The notes beneath the pieces were generated by a model. It worked only from the letters and a program-made list of their open reading frames with translations. It was not told the origin of the DNA and ran no database searches. Positions 1 through 8,343 of a stretch of DNA of 64,000 bases are shown in pieces. The stretch comes from Rhizobium sp. 007 (GTDB lineage: Bacteria > Pseudomonadota > Alphaproteobacteria > Rhizobiales > Rhizobiaceae): assembly GCF_015353075.1 (NCBI RefSeq), contig NZ_CP064187.1, positions 2,542,001 to 2,606,000 on the forward strand, read 5' to 3'. The translations under genes were made by a program, and so were the position numbers. Position 1 is the stretch's first letter, and the number at the start of each line of letters is the position of its first letter.

Positions 1-252
1 GCGGGCATCTACGGCGCGGTGGGTGCTGCGCTCTTTCTTGCGGCATGCGCCCTGCTGATCGGCATCGTCGTGCTGATCGTCATGAAGATCATGAACGCAC
101 AGGAAGCGCGTCGCGCGCAGGAGCGCCGCCTGGCGATCGAGTCGCTGGCAGCCGTCGGCATCAGCCTTGTCCGTTCACAGCCGCTTTTGACGGCTGGCGT
201 GCTTGCCGCGCTCGTTGCAACAAACCTGATGGGCTCCAAACACCGCGACTAG
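1..252 (+). CDS. Small membrane protein, 3' end only
   Basis: The reading frame is open from the first base, so the true start lies outside the window. About 83 residues are visible. One strong hydrophobic helix (roughly residues 5-27) is followed by a charged Arg/Glu/Gln-rich stretch and then a second hydrophobic segment near the end (LLTAGVLAALVATNLMG). This two-helix layout resembles small inner-membrane or holin-like proteins found beside rhizobial stress genes, but I do not recognise a family. It ends at TAG 250-252. Confidence 0.55.
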   Translation, partial: AGIYGAVGAALFLAACALLIGIVVLIVMKIMNAQEARRAQERRLAIESLAAVGISLVRSQPLLTAGVLAALVATNLMGSKHRD

Positions 253-264
253 GGATCCTGACCT

Positions 265-786
265 CTAGCCCGTTTCGCTCGCACTTTTCCGAATGCGGTC
301 CGGAAGTCCATCATGGGGGCCAAGTGGCCGCTTCGGCCAATCGTCCCACCAGTCGTCAATCAGCTCCTTCCTTTCCGGGTTGAGAGGATAGTGAATACGG
401 TTCTCCGGCTTGTGTCTCTCTCCGACCACGAGCAGCCGGACCTCCTCCTCGGTGTTATTGATGAAATTATGGGCTATGCCGGTGCCAGCCGGGAACCCCA
501 CGCCGTCGCCAGGTGCGAGCCGATGCAGATGGCCATCGATCCACACGTTGGGATATCCTTCAATAACGAAGACGAATTCCTCCTCCGCGCTTTCGGCATG
601 TGGAAGCGATGTGCGCCGGCCGGCCGGCAACCGCTCATGATGAATGCCGAGTTTCGAAAGGCTGAACGCCCGGCCAAAAGGCGCGCCAATGCTCATGCGT
701 TCATCGCGTCCTGAATAATGCGGCTCATCGGGTCGCTCGATATTGCGCCAGTGGGTGATAAATGGTGGGCGTTCGTTGCTGTCCAT
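265..786 (-). CDS. Cupin-fold protein
   Basis: A 173-residue protein starting at the ATG preceded by GGAGCAACTC. An upstream in-frame start lacks a ribosome binding site. The central cupin barrel is clear: the first metal-binding motif reads roughly LPHAESAEEEFVFVIEG (His and two Glu), and the second is the PAGTGIAHNF stretch with its His. The C-terminal tail is Trp- and Pro-rich (DDWWDDWPKRP). Such stand-alone cupins bind a metal or small ligand, and the substrate cannot be read from sequence. It is convergent with the membrane protein at the window start and upstream of no obvious operon partner. Confidence 0.75.
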   Translation of the reverse strand: MDSNERPPFITHWRNIERPDEPHYSGRDERMSIGAPFGRAFSLSKLGIHHERLPAGRRTSLPHAESAEEEFVFVIEGYPNVWIDGHLHRLAPGDGVGFPAGTGIAHNFINNTEEEVRLLVVGERHKPENRIHYPLNPERKELIDDWWDDWPKRPLGPHDGLPDRIRKSASETG

Positions 787-956
787 GAGTTGCTCCTCGG
801 GTAGCCCATGCCCGCAAGCCACGCTCAAATCCGCAACGAGCACCGGTCATGAAAACAGCTAGTGACCGCGCCTCAATCGTCAAGCATCCTGCGCAGCGGC
901 GCCACCGGCATATTTGCTGCCAAGTTTTCAGGGCTAGTCTTCATCTCTTGCACAAC

Positions 957-988
957 AAAAAGCCGGCGCCTGAGGCAGCCGGCCTTTT
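957..988 (-). terminator. Rho-independent terminator of nepR-ecfG
   Basis: GCCGGC pairs with GCCGGC across a ten-base loop, with an A-run on the + strand that reads as a T-run on the minus strand just after the stem. It lies 20 bases past the ecfG stop codon and so fits termination of the nepR-ecfG transcript. Confidence 0.75.
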
Positions 989-1008
989 CCTCCCATTCAA
1001 CGCGTGGA

Positions 1009-1563
1009 TCAGAAGGCGAAGGCCTTCGACGTCAGCGGCGCGGACGTCGAATCCGGGCCGAAATCCGCTTCGCCGGAAATCTGCAGAAGTTCCTGGAGCC
1101 GCTGGCGCGCACGATTGACGCGGCTCTTGATGGTGCCGACGGCGCATCCGCAGATCTCCGCGGCTTCTTCGTAGGAGAAGCCTGATGCGCCGACGAGAAT
1201 GATCGCCTCGCGCTGATCCGGCGGCAGTTGGTCAAGCGCCTTCTTGAAATCCTGCAGGTCGAGCGCGCCGTATTGCGCCGGATGCATCGCCATGGATTCG
1301 GTGAAAAGGCCGTCGCTGTCCTGGATCTCGCGGCCGCTCTTACGCATCTGGCTATAGAGTTCGTTGCGCAGGATTGTGAAAAGCCAGGCCTTCATGTTGG
1401 TGCCCATCTCGAAGTGATCCTGTTTTGCCCAGGCCTTCATGATGGTGTCCTGCACCAAGTCGTCGGCGCGATCGTGCCGGCCGATCAGCGAAATCGCGAA
1501 TGCACGCAGACTCGGCAAAGCCGCCAGCAGTTCGCGTTTGAAGCTTGGTTTAGCCTTATCCAT
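1009..1563 (-). CDS. ecfG: EcfG-type ECF sigma factor of the general stress response
   Basis: A 184-residue ECF sigma factor. Region 2 (about residues 10-75) contains the DDLVQDTIMKAW helix. Region 4 (about 105-165) has the DQREAIILVGASGFSYEEAAEICGC helix-turn-helix and the KSRVNRARQRL recognition helix. In alphaproteobacteria this class directs RNA polymerase to GGAAC-N16/17-CGTT promoters during stress. It is held inactive by NepR until phosphorylated PhyR takes NepR away. It follows nepR by 10 bases on the same strand, so the two are co-transcribed. A strong terminator follows. The assignment rests on both the sequence and the nepR/phyR neighbourhood. Confidence 0.95.
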   Translation of the reverse strand: MDKAKPSFKRELLAALPSLRAFAISLIGRHDRADDLVQDTIMKAWAKQDHFEMGTNMKAWLFTILRNELYSQMRKSGREIQDSDGLFTESMAMHPAQYGALDLQDFKKALDQLPPDQREAIILVGASGFSYEEAAEICGCAVGTIKSRVNRARQRLQELLQISGEADFGPDSTSAPLTSKAFAF

Positions 1564-1573
1564 CAGCTCGCCC

Positions 1574-1780
1574 TTACTCGGCCAGTTTGGCCGAAGCCAT
1601 CATCTCAGCCTGGTCCAGCTTCTCGAGCAGATCGAGAAAACGATCGGGGATCGCCTCGTCCTGTGCCGCCGCATAAAGGGACCGCAGTTTGACGCCGATC
1701 TGGTTGTTTGGATCGAGGATATCGCTCGCGCGCATTTCCAGCCGCCGCTGATTCTGTTCTTCGTTCTGCTGCTTTTTCAT
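1574..1780 (-). CDS. nepR: NepR anti-sigma factor
   Basis: A 68-residue, charged, helical protein. The conserved core (IGVKLRSLYAAAQDEAIPDRFLDLLEKLD) matches the NepR family, which binds EcfG and is sequestered by the sigma-like domain of PhyR. It lies directly upstream of ecfG and divergent from phyR, the standard alphaproteobacterial arrangement. Its promoter region contains a near-consensus EcfG site, which suggests autoregulation. Confidence 0.95.
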   Translation of the reverse strand: MKKQQNEEQNQRRLEMRASDILDPNNQIGVKLRSLYAAAQDEAIPDRFLDLLEKLDQAEMMASAKLAE

Positions 1781-1946
1781 AAACTCGTCGCTTCTCGCCG
1801 TTGTCTTTGTCTGAATGGACGATACGTTTGCGCTGCGGCGTGATATGCCAACAGCACCCTCCGCCGCTCGAGGCGGTTGGTGCTCAGATACTTGCCGGTT
1901 TATCGAGGCTCAAAATCGCGGTACGCCCTTCATTCGTCGCCACCAT

Positions 1947-1971
1947 AATGCAAGGCTGTGAAAAAAGTTCC
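1947..1971 (-). promoter_or_regulatory. Probable EcfG-dependent promoter of nepR-ecfG
   Basis: On the minus strand GGAAC is followed by 16 bases and CATT, one mismatch from GGAAC-N16-CGTT. It points at nepR, 170 bases away. Confidence 0.5.
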
Positions 1972-1980
1972 GCATATACT

Positions 1981-2005
1981 GGAACTTTTTTAATAGCGCG
2001 ACGTT
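1981..2005 (+). promoter_or_regulatory. EcfG-dependent promoter of phyR
   Basis: A perfect GGAAC-N16-CGTT match on the plus strand, ending 46 bases before the phyR start codon. It lies back to back with the probable nepR site, so both arms of the divergent region appear to be under EcfG control. Confidence 0.8.
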
Positions 2006-2050
2006 TCCACTGCATTAGAGCCAGTTATGGCCTACGGACGGGAGTTTTTA

Positions 2051-2845
2051 ATGACACTTTCTACTCGAATTGCGCCGCATCTTCCTTATTTGCGTCGCTA
2101 TTCCCGCGCGCTTACCGGCACCCAGACTTCGGGTGATGCTTACGTTGCCGCAGTTTTGGAAGCGATCATCGCCGATATATCCATTTTCCCGGATACCGAG
2201 AACGACCGCGTCGCACTCTACAAACTGTTCACGAAACTGTTTGGTTCCACTGCCATCCAGATTCCCGAGCCGGCGTCGCCTTACGCCTGGGAGCAGCGTG
2301 CGACCGTAAACCTCAGCAAGGTCTCGCCGCTTGCCCGCCAGGCCTTCATCCTCGCGTCGGTCGAGAATTTCCGCGTCGGCGAAATCGCCGACATACTCGA
2401 GACCGACGACCAGGAAGTGATGAGCCTGCTCGACAAGGCCTCGCAGGAGATCTCGCGCCAGGTGGCAACCGATATCATGATCATCGAAGACGAACCGCTG
2501 ATCGCGATGGATATCGAGCAGATGGTCGAAAGCCTCGGCCACAAGGTGACCGGAATCGCCCGCACGCATTCCGAGGCCGTGGCTCTTTACAACAAGACCA
2601 AGCCGAACATGGTCCTTGCGGATATCCAGCTTGCCGACGGCAGTTCCGGCATCGACGCCGTGAACGACATCCTGAAGACATCAAGCGTGCCCGTGATTTT
2701 CATCACCGCTTTTCCAGAGCGCCTTTTGACAGGTGAGCGGCCGGAACCGACGTTCCTGGTCACCAAGCCCTTCAATCCAGACATGGTCAAGGCTTTGATC
2801 AGCCAGGCGCTATTCTTCAATGAATCCACCAAGGTTGCGGCATGA
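2051..2845 (+). CDS. phyR: PhyR, anti-anti-sigma response regulator
   Basis: A 264-residue protein starting at the ATG after GGGAGTTTTTA. The N-terminal half (about 1-130) is an ECF-sigma-like domain (LPYLRRYSRALTGTQ; an RQAFILASVENF stretch where sigma region 4 would be). The C-terminal half is a receiver domain with the acidic pocket IIEDEP, the phospho-acceptor Asp in VLADIQLADGSSG, and the conserved Lys in VTKPF. Phosphorylated PhyR binds NepR through the sigma-like half and frees EcfG. It is divergent from nepR-ecfG and followed by a histidine kinase gene. Confidence 0.96.
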   Translation: MTLSTRIAPHLPYLRRYSRALTGTQTSGDAYVAAVLEAIIADISIFPDTENDRVALYKLFTKLFGSTAIQIPEPASPYAWEQRATVNLSKVSPLARQAFILASVENFRVGEIADILETDDQEVMSLLDKASQEISRQVATDIMIIEDEPLIAMDIEQMVESLGHKVTGIARTHSEAVALYNKTKPNMVLADIQLADGSSGIDAVNDILKTSSVPVIFITAFPERLLTGERPEPTFLVTKPFNPDMVKALISQALFFNESTKVAA

Positions 2846-2865
2846 AGCTGAACCGTCAAAGCGAC

Positions 2866-2890
2866 GGAACAAAGCCAATAGCGAGGCGTT
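2866..2890 (+). promoter_or_regulatory. EcfG-dependent promoter of the HWE kinase
   Basis: A perfect GGAAC-N16-CGTT match just past the phyR stop, 60-80 bases before the kinase start. The kinase therefore probably has its own stress promoter in addition to read-through from phyR. Confidence 0.75.
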
Positions 2891-2972
2891 CCCAGCTAGC
2901 TGGGCCGCTCCGGCAACAGCTTTAACGGTTTCTCCAACGCTTGGTCATAATATGACCAGCGGGGTTCCTGAA

Positions 2973-4037
2973 ATGGCAACCTCTTTCCAGCTGCGCAAGA
3001 AGGATCGAAGGAAAGGCGGCCTGGTGAATACGACAGAACCATTAACCGGCAAGCCTTTCGCGCTGGAGGGCAAGTCCGCGATGATGGAGCGGGCGCTGAG
3101 CAGCGCCGGAATTTCGATTCTCTTCCAGGATTCCACCCTGACACATTCCTACGCCGAAAATCTTCCCCGCCATTTCGCCGAACTGTTTTTCGCCGGCGGC
3201 AGCGACAGCGACCTCTTCGGCAAGGCGCACGGCGATTATCTGAGGACACTCAAGTTCAAGGTGCTCGAAACCGGGACGGCGACGAATGCCGAGATCGATA
3301 TGGACGTCGATGGCGAGGTCCGGACCTACGAACTCAAAGTACAGCGCATCAATAACGGCGGCTCGCTCGGCATTCTTTCGGTCATCTCCGAAGTCACCGA
3401 GATGCGACACCGTGAAAAAGTGCTGAAATCGCTGCTGCGCGAACTGTCGCACCGCTCGAAGAACCTGCTCGCGATCATTCAGGGCATCGCGACGCAAACG
3501 GCCCGCAATACGCTGTCGCTCGACAGCTTCCTTGCAAAGTTCCGCGGTCGCCTTCAATCGCTTTCCAACTCGCAGGATCTGATTACGGATTCCAGCTGGC
3601 GCGGCGCCTATCTCTTCGACCTTGCGGAAAAGCAGTTCGCACCCTATTGGCCGGAAACGGCAGGTTCCATGCCGATCTTCGGCATCAATGCGCATATGAC
3701 GCCAAATGCCGCCGTACATCTCGGATTGGCGCTTCATGAGCTGATCGTCAATTCGGCCTCCTATGGCGCAATTGCCGGCGGCGCGTCTTCGATCACCCTG
3801 AACTGCAAGGAAGCGAAGCACAACGGCAAGAAGGCGATCGAGATCGCCTGGGTGGAAATCCTGCCGAACCGGACAGAGATTCACGAGTTCAGTGAAAACA
3901 GCTTCGGCAAGACCGTGCTGGAACGCGTCGTTCCCTCGTCCATGAGCGGCAAGGCGGAGCTCCGGCTCGTTCCTGGCCGTATCGAATATTACCTGCAGAT
4001 CCCCGAGACGGAATTCGAAATCCTCAAGCGCCCCTGA
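2973..4037 (+). CDS. HWE-family sensor histidine kinase, probable PhyR partner
   Basis: About 354 residues from the ATG at 2973; the ATG at 2952 is an alternative and neither has a strong ribosome binding site. A PAS-like sensory region comes first. The HWE kinase core follows, with phospho-acceptor His in ELSHRSKNLLAIIQ, the N-box HELIVNSASYGAI, and the diagnostic W-x-E in EIAWVEI. There is no transmembrane segment, so it should be cytoplasmic. HWE kinases next to phyR usually phosphorylate PhyR. A long open frame on the opposite strand here is an artefact of the base composition. Confidence 0.88.
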   Translation: MATSFQLRKKDRRKGGLVNTTEPLTGKPFALEGKSAMMERALSSAGISILFQDSTLTHSYAENLPRHFAELFFAGGSDSDLFGKAHGDYLRTLKFKVLETGTATNAEIDMDVDGEVRTYELKVQRINNGGSLGILSVISEVTEMRHREKVLKSLLRELSHRSKNLLAIIQGIATQTARNTLSLDSFLAKFRGRLQSLSNSQDLITDSSWRGAYLFDLAEKQFAPYWPETAGSMPIFGINAHMTPNAAVHLGLALHELIVNSASYGAIAGGASSITLNCKEAKHNGKKAIEIAWVEILPNRTEIHEFSENSFGKTVLERVVPSSMSGKAELRLVPGRIEYYLQIPETEFEILKRP

Positions 4038-4062
4038 GTTTCGCCGTTGCTGGCCAGAACAA

Positions 4063-4099
4063 AAAACAGCCAGTGCGAGGGCGGCGCACTGGCTGTTTT
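4063..4099 (+). terminator. Terminator of the phyR-kinase unit
   Basis: A 15-bp perfect stem (AAAACAGCCAGTGCG with CGCACTGGCTGTTTT) around a 7-base loop, 26 bases past the kinase stop. A-rich and T-rich flanks on both sides mean it could work in either direction. The remaining 4100-4434 is AT-rich and gene-free and holds the preT control region. Confidence 0.85.
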
Positions 4100-4410
4100 C
4101 ACTCATCGGGAGGGGACCGTGAGTAATCCGGATGATGGGTTGGGGGCGCGCATGTTGGGTCGATGCGATCATCATCCGGATGCCGCAATAACGACCGCGT
4201 TGACCTTTGGTTCCGCCGGATCCGAAAAAAATTGAATTTTTATGAATCTTTTTTGCAACGTGGCGAATGGCTGCCTTCGTGAATGATGGGCACAGGTGCT
4301 CCACGGCGCGACTTAAAATAACAAAAACAAATACTTATGCGAATATACGTTTCAAAATTTTACCGTTTGATAAATTTTTTATCCTGAGTTACGCTTTCCC
4401 TCACTAGCCG

Positions 4411-4426
4411 TTTACCAATAATGAGG
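4411..4426. promoter_or_regulatory. Candidate TetR-family operator before preT
   Basis: TTTACCAATAATGAGG lies 8 bases before the preT start codon. The first nine bases are identical to the left part of the better palindrome at 58467-58482 in front of the TetR gene and hyuC. A shared half-site suggests that the TetR regulator controls preTA too. It is a half-site match only. Confidence 0.4.
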
Positions 4427-4434
4427 GAACTTCA

Positions 4435-5796
4435 ATGGAACGACTGGAAACTGGGATTCATTCCGGCCGGCTCTCGACCGCCGAGTATGAAACTAATTTT
4501 TCCGATCTGCATCCGCGCCTCGACAAGCATGAGGCGCTGGTGGCCGCCGACCGCTGCTATTTTTGCTATGATGCGCCGTGCATGACGGCCTGTCCCACCT
4601 CCATCGACATCCCGCTCTTCATCCGTCAGATTGCAACCGGCAACCCGATCGGTTCGGCCAAGACGATCTTCGACCAGAACATCCTGGGCGGCATGTGCGC
4701 CCGCGTCTGTCCCACCGAAGAGCTCTGCGAACAGGCCTGCGTGCGCAATACCGCAGAGGAGAAGCCCGTGGAGATCGGCCGCCTTCAGCGTTACGCGACT
4801 GATACGGCCATTCAGGCAGGCAGGCAGTTTTATGAACGCGCCGCCTCGACCGGTAAGAAGATCGCCGTTGTCGGCGCCGGCCCGGCCGGCCTTGCCGCCG
4901 CTCACCGCCTTGCGGTGAAAGGCCACGACGTCGCCATCTACGACAGCAAGTCGAAATCCGGCGGCCTGAATGAATATGGTATCGCCACTTATAAAACGGT
5001 CGACGACTTTGCCCAGAAGGAAGTGGATTACGTGCTTTCGATCGGCGGTATCGAAGTCCGCCACGGCCAGCAGCTTGGCCGTGATTTCTCGCTTGCCGAT
5101 CTGCAGTCTCAGTACGACGCCGTCTTCCTCGGCATCGGCCTTGCCGGTGTCAATGCGTTGCGCGTCGATGGTGAGAACCTGCCGGGTGTCGATGACGCGG
5201 TCGATTTCATCGCCGGTCTCCGTCAAGCCACGAACAAGGCGGACGTTGCCGTCGGCCGCCGCGTCGTCGTTCTCGGCGGCGGCATGACCGCCATCGATGC
5301 GGCCGTTCAGGCCAAACTGCTTGGCGCCGAAGAAGTGACGATTTGCTACCGCCGGGGCAAGGAGCACATGAACGCCTCGGAGTTCGAGCAGGACCTCGCG
5401 ACGTCCAAGGGCGTCATCATCCGCCACTGGTTGGCGCCGAAGTCAATCCTGTCGCAGGACGGCAAGGTCGCCGCGATCGAGGTGGAATATACCAAGCTCG
5501 CCAACGGCCGTCTCGTCACGACCGGCGAAACCGGCGTCATCGCCGCCGATCAGATTTTCAAGGCGATCGGCCAGACCTTTGAAGCATCCGGTCTCGGTTC
5601 GCTGCGCATGGAATCCGGCCGGATCGCCATCGACGGCGAAGGCCGCACCTCGCTCGACGGCGTCTGGGCGGGCGGCGACTGCGTCTTCGGCGGCGATGAC
5701 CTGACCGTATCTGCCGTCGCGCAAGGCCGCGATGCTGCCGAATCCATCAACCGTACGCTTGCTGCCGGTGCGCAGCCAGCCGTCGTCGTCGCGTGA
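4435..5796 (+). CDS. preT: Dihydropyrimidine dehydrogenase subunit PreT
   Basis: A 453-residue flavoprotein related to the small subunit of glutamate synthase. The N-terminus carries cysteine clusters for two Fe-S centres (CYFCYDAPCMTACP; CARVCPTEELCEQACV). An FAD-binding GAGPAGLAAA motif follows at about residue 145, and an NAD(P)H-binding VLGGGMTAIDAA motif at about 280. In PreTA enzymes this subunit takes electrons from NAD(P)H and passes them to PreA for reduction of uracil or thymine, the first step of reductive pyrimidine breakdown. Twelve bases separate it from preA. The later steps are encoded at 58-61 kb, beyond the inserted transposon. Confidence 0.93.
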   Translation: MERLETGIHSGRLSTAEYETNFSDLHPRLDKHEALVAADRCYFCYDAPCMTACPTSIDIPLFIRQIATGNPIGSAKTIFDQNILGGMCARVCPTEELCEQACVRNTAEEKPVEIGRLQRYATDTAIQAGRQFYERAASTGKKIAVVGAGPAGLAAAHRLAVKGHDVAIYDSKSKSGGLNEYGIATYKTVDDFAQKEVDYVLSIGGIEVRHGQQLGRDFSLADLQSQYDAVFLGIGLAGVNALRVDGENLPGVDDAVDFIAGLRQATNKADVAVGRRVVVLGGGMTAIDAAVQAKLLGAEEVTICYRRGKEHMNASEFEQDLATSKGVIIRHWLAPKSILSQDGKVAAIEVEYTKLANGRLVTTGETGVIAADQIFKAIGQTFEASGLGSLRMESGRIAIDGEGRTSLDGVWAGGDCVFGGDDLTVSAVAQGRDAAESINRTLAAGAQPAVVVA

Positions 5797-5808
5797 GGAG
5801 AATGAACA

Positions 5809-7122
5809 ATGGCTGATCTCCGCAACAATTTCGTCGGCATCAAGTCGCCCAACCCGTTCTGGCTCGCCTCCGCGCCGCCGACCGACAAGGCCTATAACGT
5901 CGAGCGCGCCTTCAAAGCGGGCTGGGGCGGCGTCGTCTGGAAGACGCTCGGCGAGGAAGGCCCGCCCGTCGTCAACGTCAACGGCCCGCGCTACGGCGCG
6001 ATCTGGGGCGCCGACCGCCGCCTTTTGGGTCTCAACAATATCGAGCTCATTACCGACCGCGACCTTTACACCAACCTTCGCGAAATGAAGCAGGTGAAGA
6101 TGAACTGGCCGGACCGCGCCCTGATCGCCTCGATCATGGTTCCCTGCGAGGAAGACGCCTGGAAGGCGATCCTGCCGCTCGTGGAGGAAACCGGCGCCGA
6201 CGGCATCGAACTCAATTTCGGCTGTCCTCACGGAATGTCCGAGCGCGGCATGGGCTCGGCGGTCGGGCAGGTGCCGGAATATATCGAGATGGTCGTGCGC
6301 TGGTGCAAGCAGTACACGCGCATGCCGGTCATCACCAAGCTGACGCCGAACATCACCGACATCCGCAAGCCGGCACGCGCCGCCAAGGCCGGCGGTACGG
6401 ACGCCGTCTCGCTGATCAACACCATCAACTCGATCACCGCAGTCAATCTCGACACGTTTTCTCCTGAACCGTCGATCGATGGCCGCGGCAGCCATGGCGG
6501 CTATTGCGGCCCGGCGGTGAAGCCGATTGCGCTCAACATGGTGGCCGAGATCGCCCGCGATCCGGAAACCTACGGCCTGCCGATCTCCGGTATCGGCGGC
6601 GTGACCACCTGGCGCGATGCTGCCGAGTTCCTGGCGCTCGGCGCCGGCAACGTGCAGGTCTGCACCGCGGCCATGACCTACGGCTTCAAGATCGTGCAGG
6701 AGATGATCACCGGGCTCTCCGACTGGATGGACGCCAAGGGCCACAGGTCGCTCGACGATATCACCGGCCGCGCCGTTCCGAACGTCTCCGACTGGCAGTA
6801 TCTGAACCTCAACTATGTCGCCAAGGCGAAGATCGACCAAGACGCCTGCATCAAATGTGGCCGCTGTCACATCGCCTGCGAGGACACCTCGCATCAGGCG
6901 ATCACGCAGTTCGTCAACGGCATACGCCATTTCGAGGTGATGGAAGACGAATGCGTCGGCTGCAATCTTTGCGTCAACGTCTGCCCGGTCGAAAACTGCA
7001 TCACCCTGGAAGCCCTGCCCGCCGGCGCGCTTGACAAGCGCACGGGCCGTCCCGTCGACCCGAACTACGCCAACTGGACGACCCACCCGAACAATCCGAT
7101 GGCAAGACAGGCGGCAGAGTAG
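5809..7122 (+). CDS. preA: Dihydropyrimidine dehydrogenase subunit PreA
   Basis: A 437-residue protein with a GAGGAGAATGAACA leader. The first 330 residues form a dihydroorotate-dehydrogenase-like FMN barrel (ELNFGCPHGMSERGMGSAVGQ region; VITKLTPNITD; SGIGGVTTW). The C-terminus carries two 4Fe-4S clusters (CIKCGRCHIAC and CVGCNLCVNVCP). It is the catalytic subunit that reduces the pyrimidine ring using electrons from PreT. The length and domain order match PreA. Rhizobial-type palindromic repeats follow the stop codon. Confidence 0.94.
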   Translation: MADLRNNFVGIKSPNPFWLASAPPTDKAYNVERAFKAGWGGVVWKTLGEEGPPVVNVNGPRYGAIWGADRRLLGLNNIELITDRDLYTNLREMKQVKMNWPDRALIASIMVPCEEDAWKAILPLVEETGADGIELNFGCPHGMSERGMGSAVGQVPEYIEMVVRWCKQYTRMPVITKLTPNITDIRKPARAAKAGGTDAVSLINTINSITAVNLDTFSPEPSIDGRGSHGGYCGPAVKPIALNMVAEIARDPETYGLPISGIGGVTTWRDAAEFLALGAGNVQVCTAAMTYGFKIVQEMITGLSDWMDAKGHRSLDDITGRAVPNVSDWQYLNLNYVAKAKIDQDACIKCGRCHIACEDTSHQAITQFVNGIRHFEVMEDECVGCNLCVNVCPVENCITLEALPAGALDKRTGRPVDPNYANWTTHPNNPMARQAAE

Positions 7123-7164
7123 AAGGCGGTCGCGACCTCGCAAGACTGCGGCGATGCCCTCATC

Positions 7165-7290
7165 CGGCTGCCGCCACCTTCTCCCCGCAGGCGGGGAGAA
7201 GGAAGTATGCCGCACCGTTTGGGCATTCGACCTTGAGGATGGTACGTACCCTCTCCCCGCATACGAGGGTGAGGGTGAGGGGCAGCAACA
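7165..7290. repeat. Rhizobial palindromic intergenic repeat (RIME-like)
   Basis: A near-perfect hairpin, CCTTCTCCCCGC with GCGGGGAGAAGG (7177-7202), is followed about 45 bases later by a second CTCTCCCCGC...GAGGGTGAGGG block. This paired C-rich/G-rich layout is typical of short interspersed repeats between rhizobial genes. It may also terminate preTA transcription. Confidence 0.6.
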
Positions 7291-7303
7291 TGGCGCCCCG
7301 CAA

Positions 7304-8230
7304 CTAAACCCCGAACGACTTCCTGTAGGCACTCGGGCTTGTCCCGAGCCGCTTGCGGAAATGATGCCGCATCGTCGCCAGTGTGCCGAAGCCGCTGGCG
7401 GCGGCGATATCGTCAAGCGATGCGGCGAGTTCCTTTTCCAGGAGATTGCGGGCGTGGCGAAGCCGCTCTTTGAGCAGCCATTCGCCCACGCTGAGGCCCG
7501 TCGTCGTTTCGAAGCGGCGCTGGAAGGTGCGCAGGCTCATGCCCGCCTTTTGCGCCAGCAGGCTGATCGACTGCTCCTCGTCCAGCCGCTCCCGCATCCA
7601 TTGGAGCAGCGGCCCGAGCCGTATTCCCTCCCGCTCTTCGAGCGCGGGCGCGCTGATGAATTGCGCCTGCCCGCCTTCGCGATGCGGCGGAAGCACCAGA
7701 CGGCGCGCCACACTGTTTGCGGCTTCTGCGCCAAAATCACCGCGCACGACGTGCAGGCAGAGATCAATGCCGGCCGCACTGCCCGCGGCCGTCAGGATAC
7801 TGCCCTCGTCCATGTAGAGAACGTTCGCATCGAAGGCGATCTGCGGATAGCGCGCTGCGAGCGACGCGACATAGCGCCAATGCGTCGTGGCACGCCGGCC
7901 GCTCAAAAGACCGGAAGCGGCAAGCACGGCAACTCCGGAGCAGAGCGACATGATACGGGCACCGCGCTCATGAGCCTGACGCAGCGCATCAATCAGCGGC
8001 TCCGGCACCGGCGCATCGATCGACCGCCAGCCCGGCACGACGATGAGATCGGCTTCGGCCAGAACCTCCAGGCCCCGATCGACCGAAACGCTCAATCCGC
8101 CCGCAGCACGGAGCGGCCCCGGTTCGACGCCGCAGACCGAATAATGATACCAGCCCTCGCCCATTTCGGGACGTGGAAGACCGAAGACTTCGTAAGCAAT
8201 ACCGAATTCGAAAGTGCATAGCCCGTCATA
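7304..8230 (-). pseudogene. GlxA-type AraC-family regulator, 3' part of a split gene
   Basis: Codons 16-322 of a regulator with an N-terminal DJ-1/PfpI-like domain and a C-terminal AraC helix-turn-helix (SLLAQKAGMSLRTFQRRFE; SLDDIAAASGFGTLATMRHHFRK). The frame runs cleanly through DGLCTFEFGIAYEVFGLP to the transposon edge at 8231 and then becomes unrelated. The missing first codons, MPNSPRRPHVVVLAYD, are at 52251-52297. Joined across the 5-bp duplication they give a continuous protein of about 322 residues, normal for this family. Re-initiation at the internal ATG at 8164 would give only part of the ligand domain. Its targets are unknown, though it sits beside preTA. Confidence 0.9.
8226..8230. 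repeat. Left target-site duplication of the Tn7-like element
   Basis: TCATA, repeated exactly at 52251-52255. The bases on either side of the two copies differ, so the repeat is exactly 5 bp, the length made by Tn7-like transposases. Confidence 0.9.
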
Positions 8231-8343
8231 TATCGGTACCGGCCGAAACCGTTCTACTACACAGTTGATTTTGCTTCACCGACGAATGAAGAATCGATTC
8301 TATCGCCTAGGGTTAAACTGATTCTACCAGCGCCCGGGATCAT
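8231..8343. repeat. Left end of the Tn7-like transposon
   Basis: The terminal 12 bp is followed by candidate transposase sites of the form ACCG(G)-NCGAA-N7-ATTC/GTTC: one at 8238-8256 and one at 8277-8296. A shorter GATTCTA(T/C)C motif recurs at 8296 and 8320, and a related GTTCTACTAC at 8251. Spaced left-end sites are characteristic of Tn7-like elements. The tniQ stop codon is 114 bases from the tip. Confidence 0.7.

Noticed and set aside
5443-7416. A 657-codon open frame on the minus strand opposite preT-preA
   Set aside because: It is antisense to two well-conserved enzymes and has low-complexity, Asp/Arg/Gly-rich content typical of shadow frames in GC-rich DNA. The same holds for 3042-4304 opposite the kinase and 4432-5427 opposite preT.
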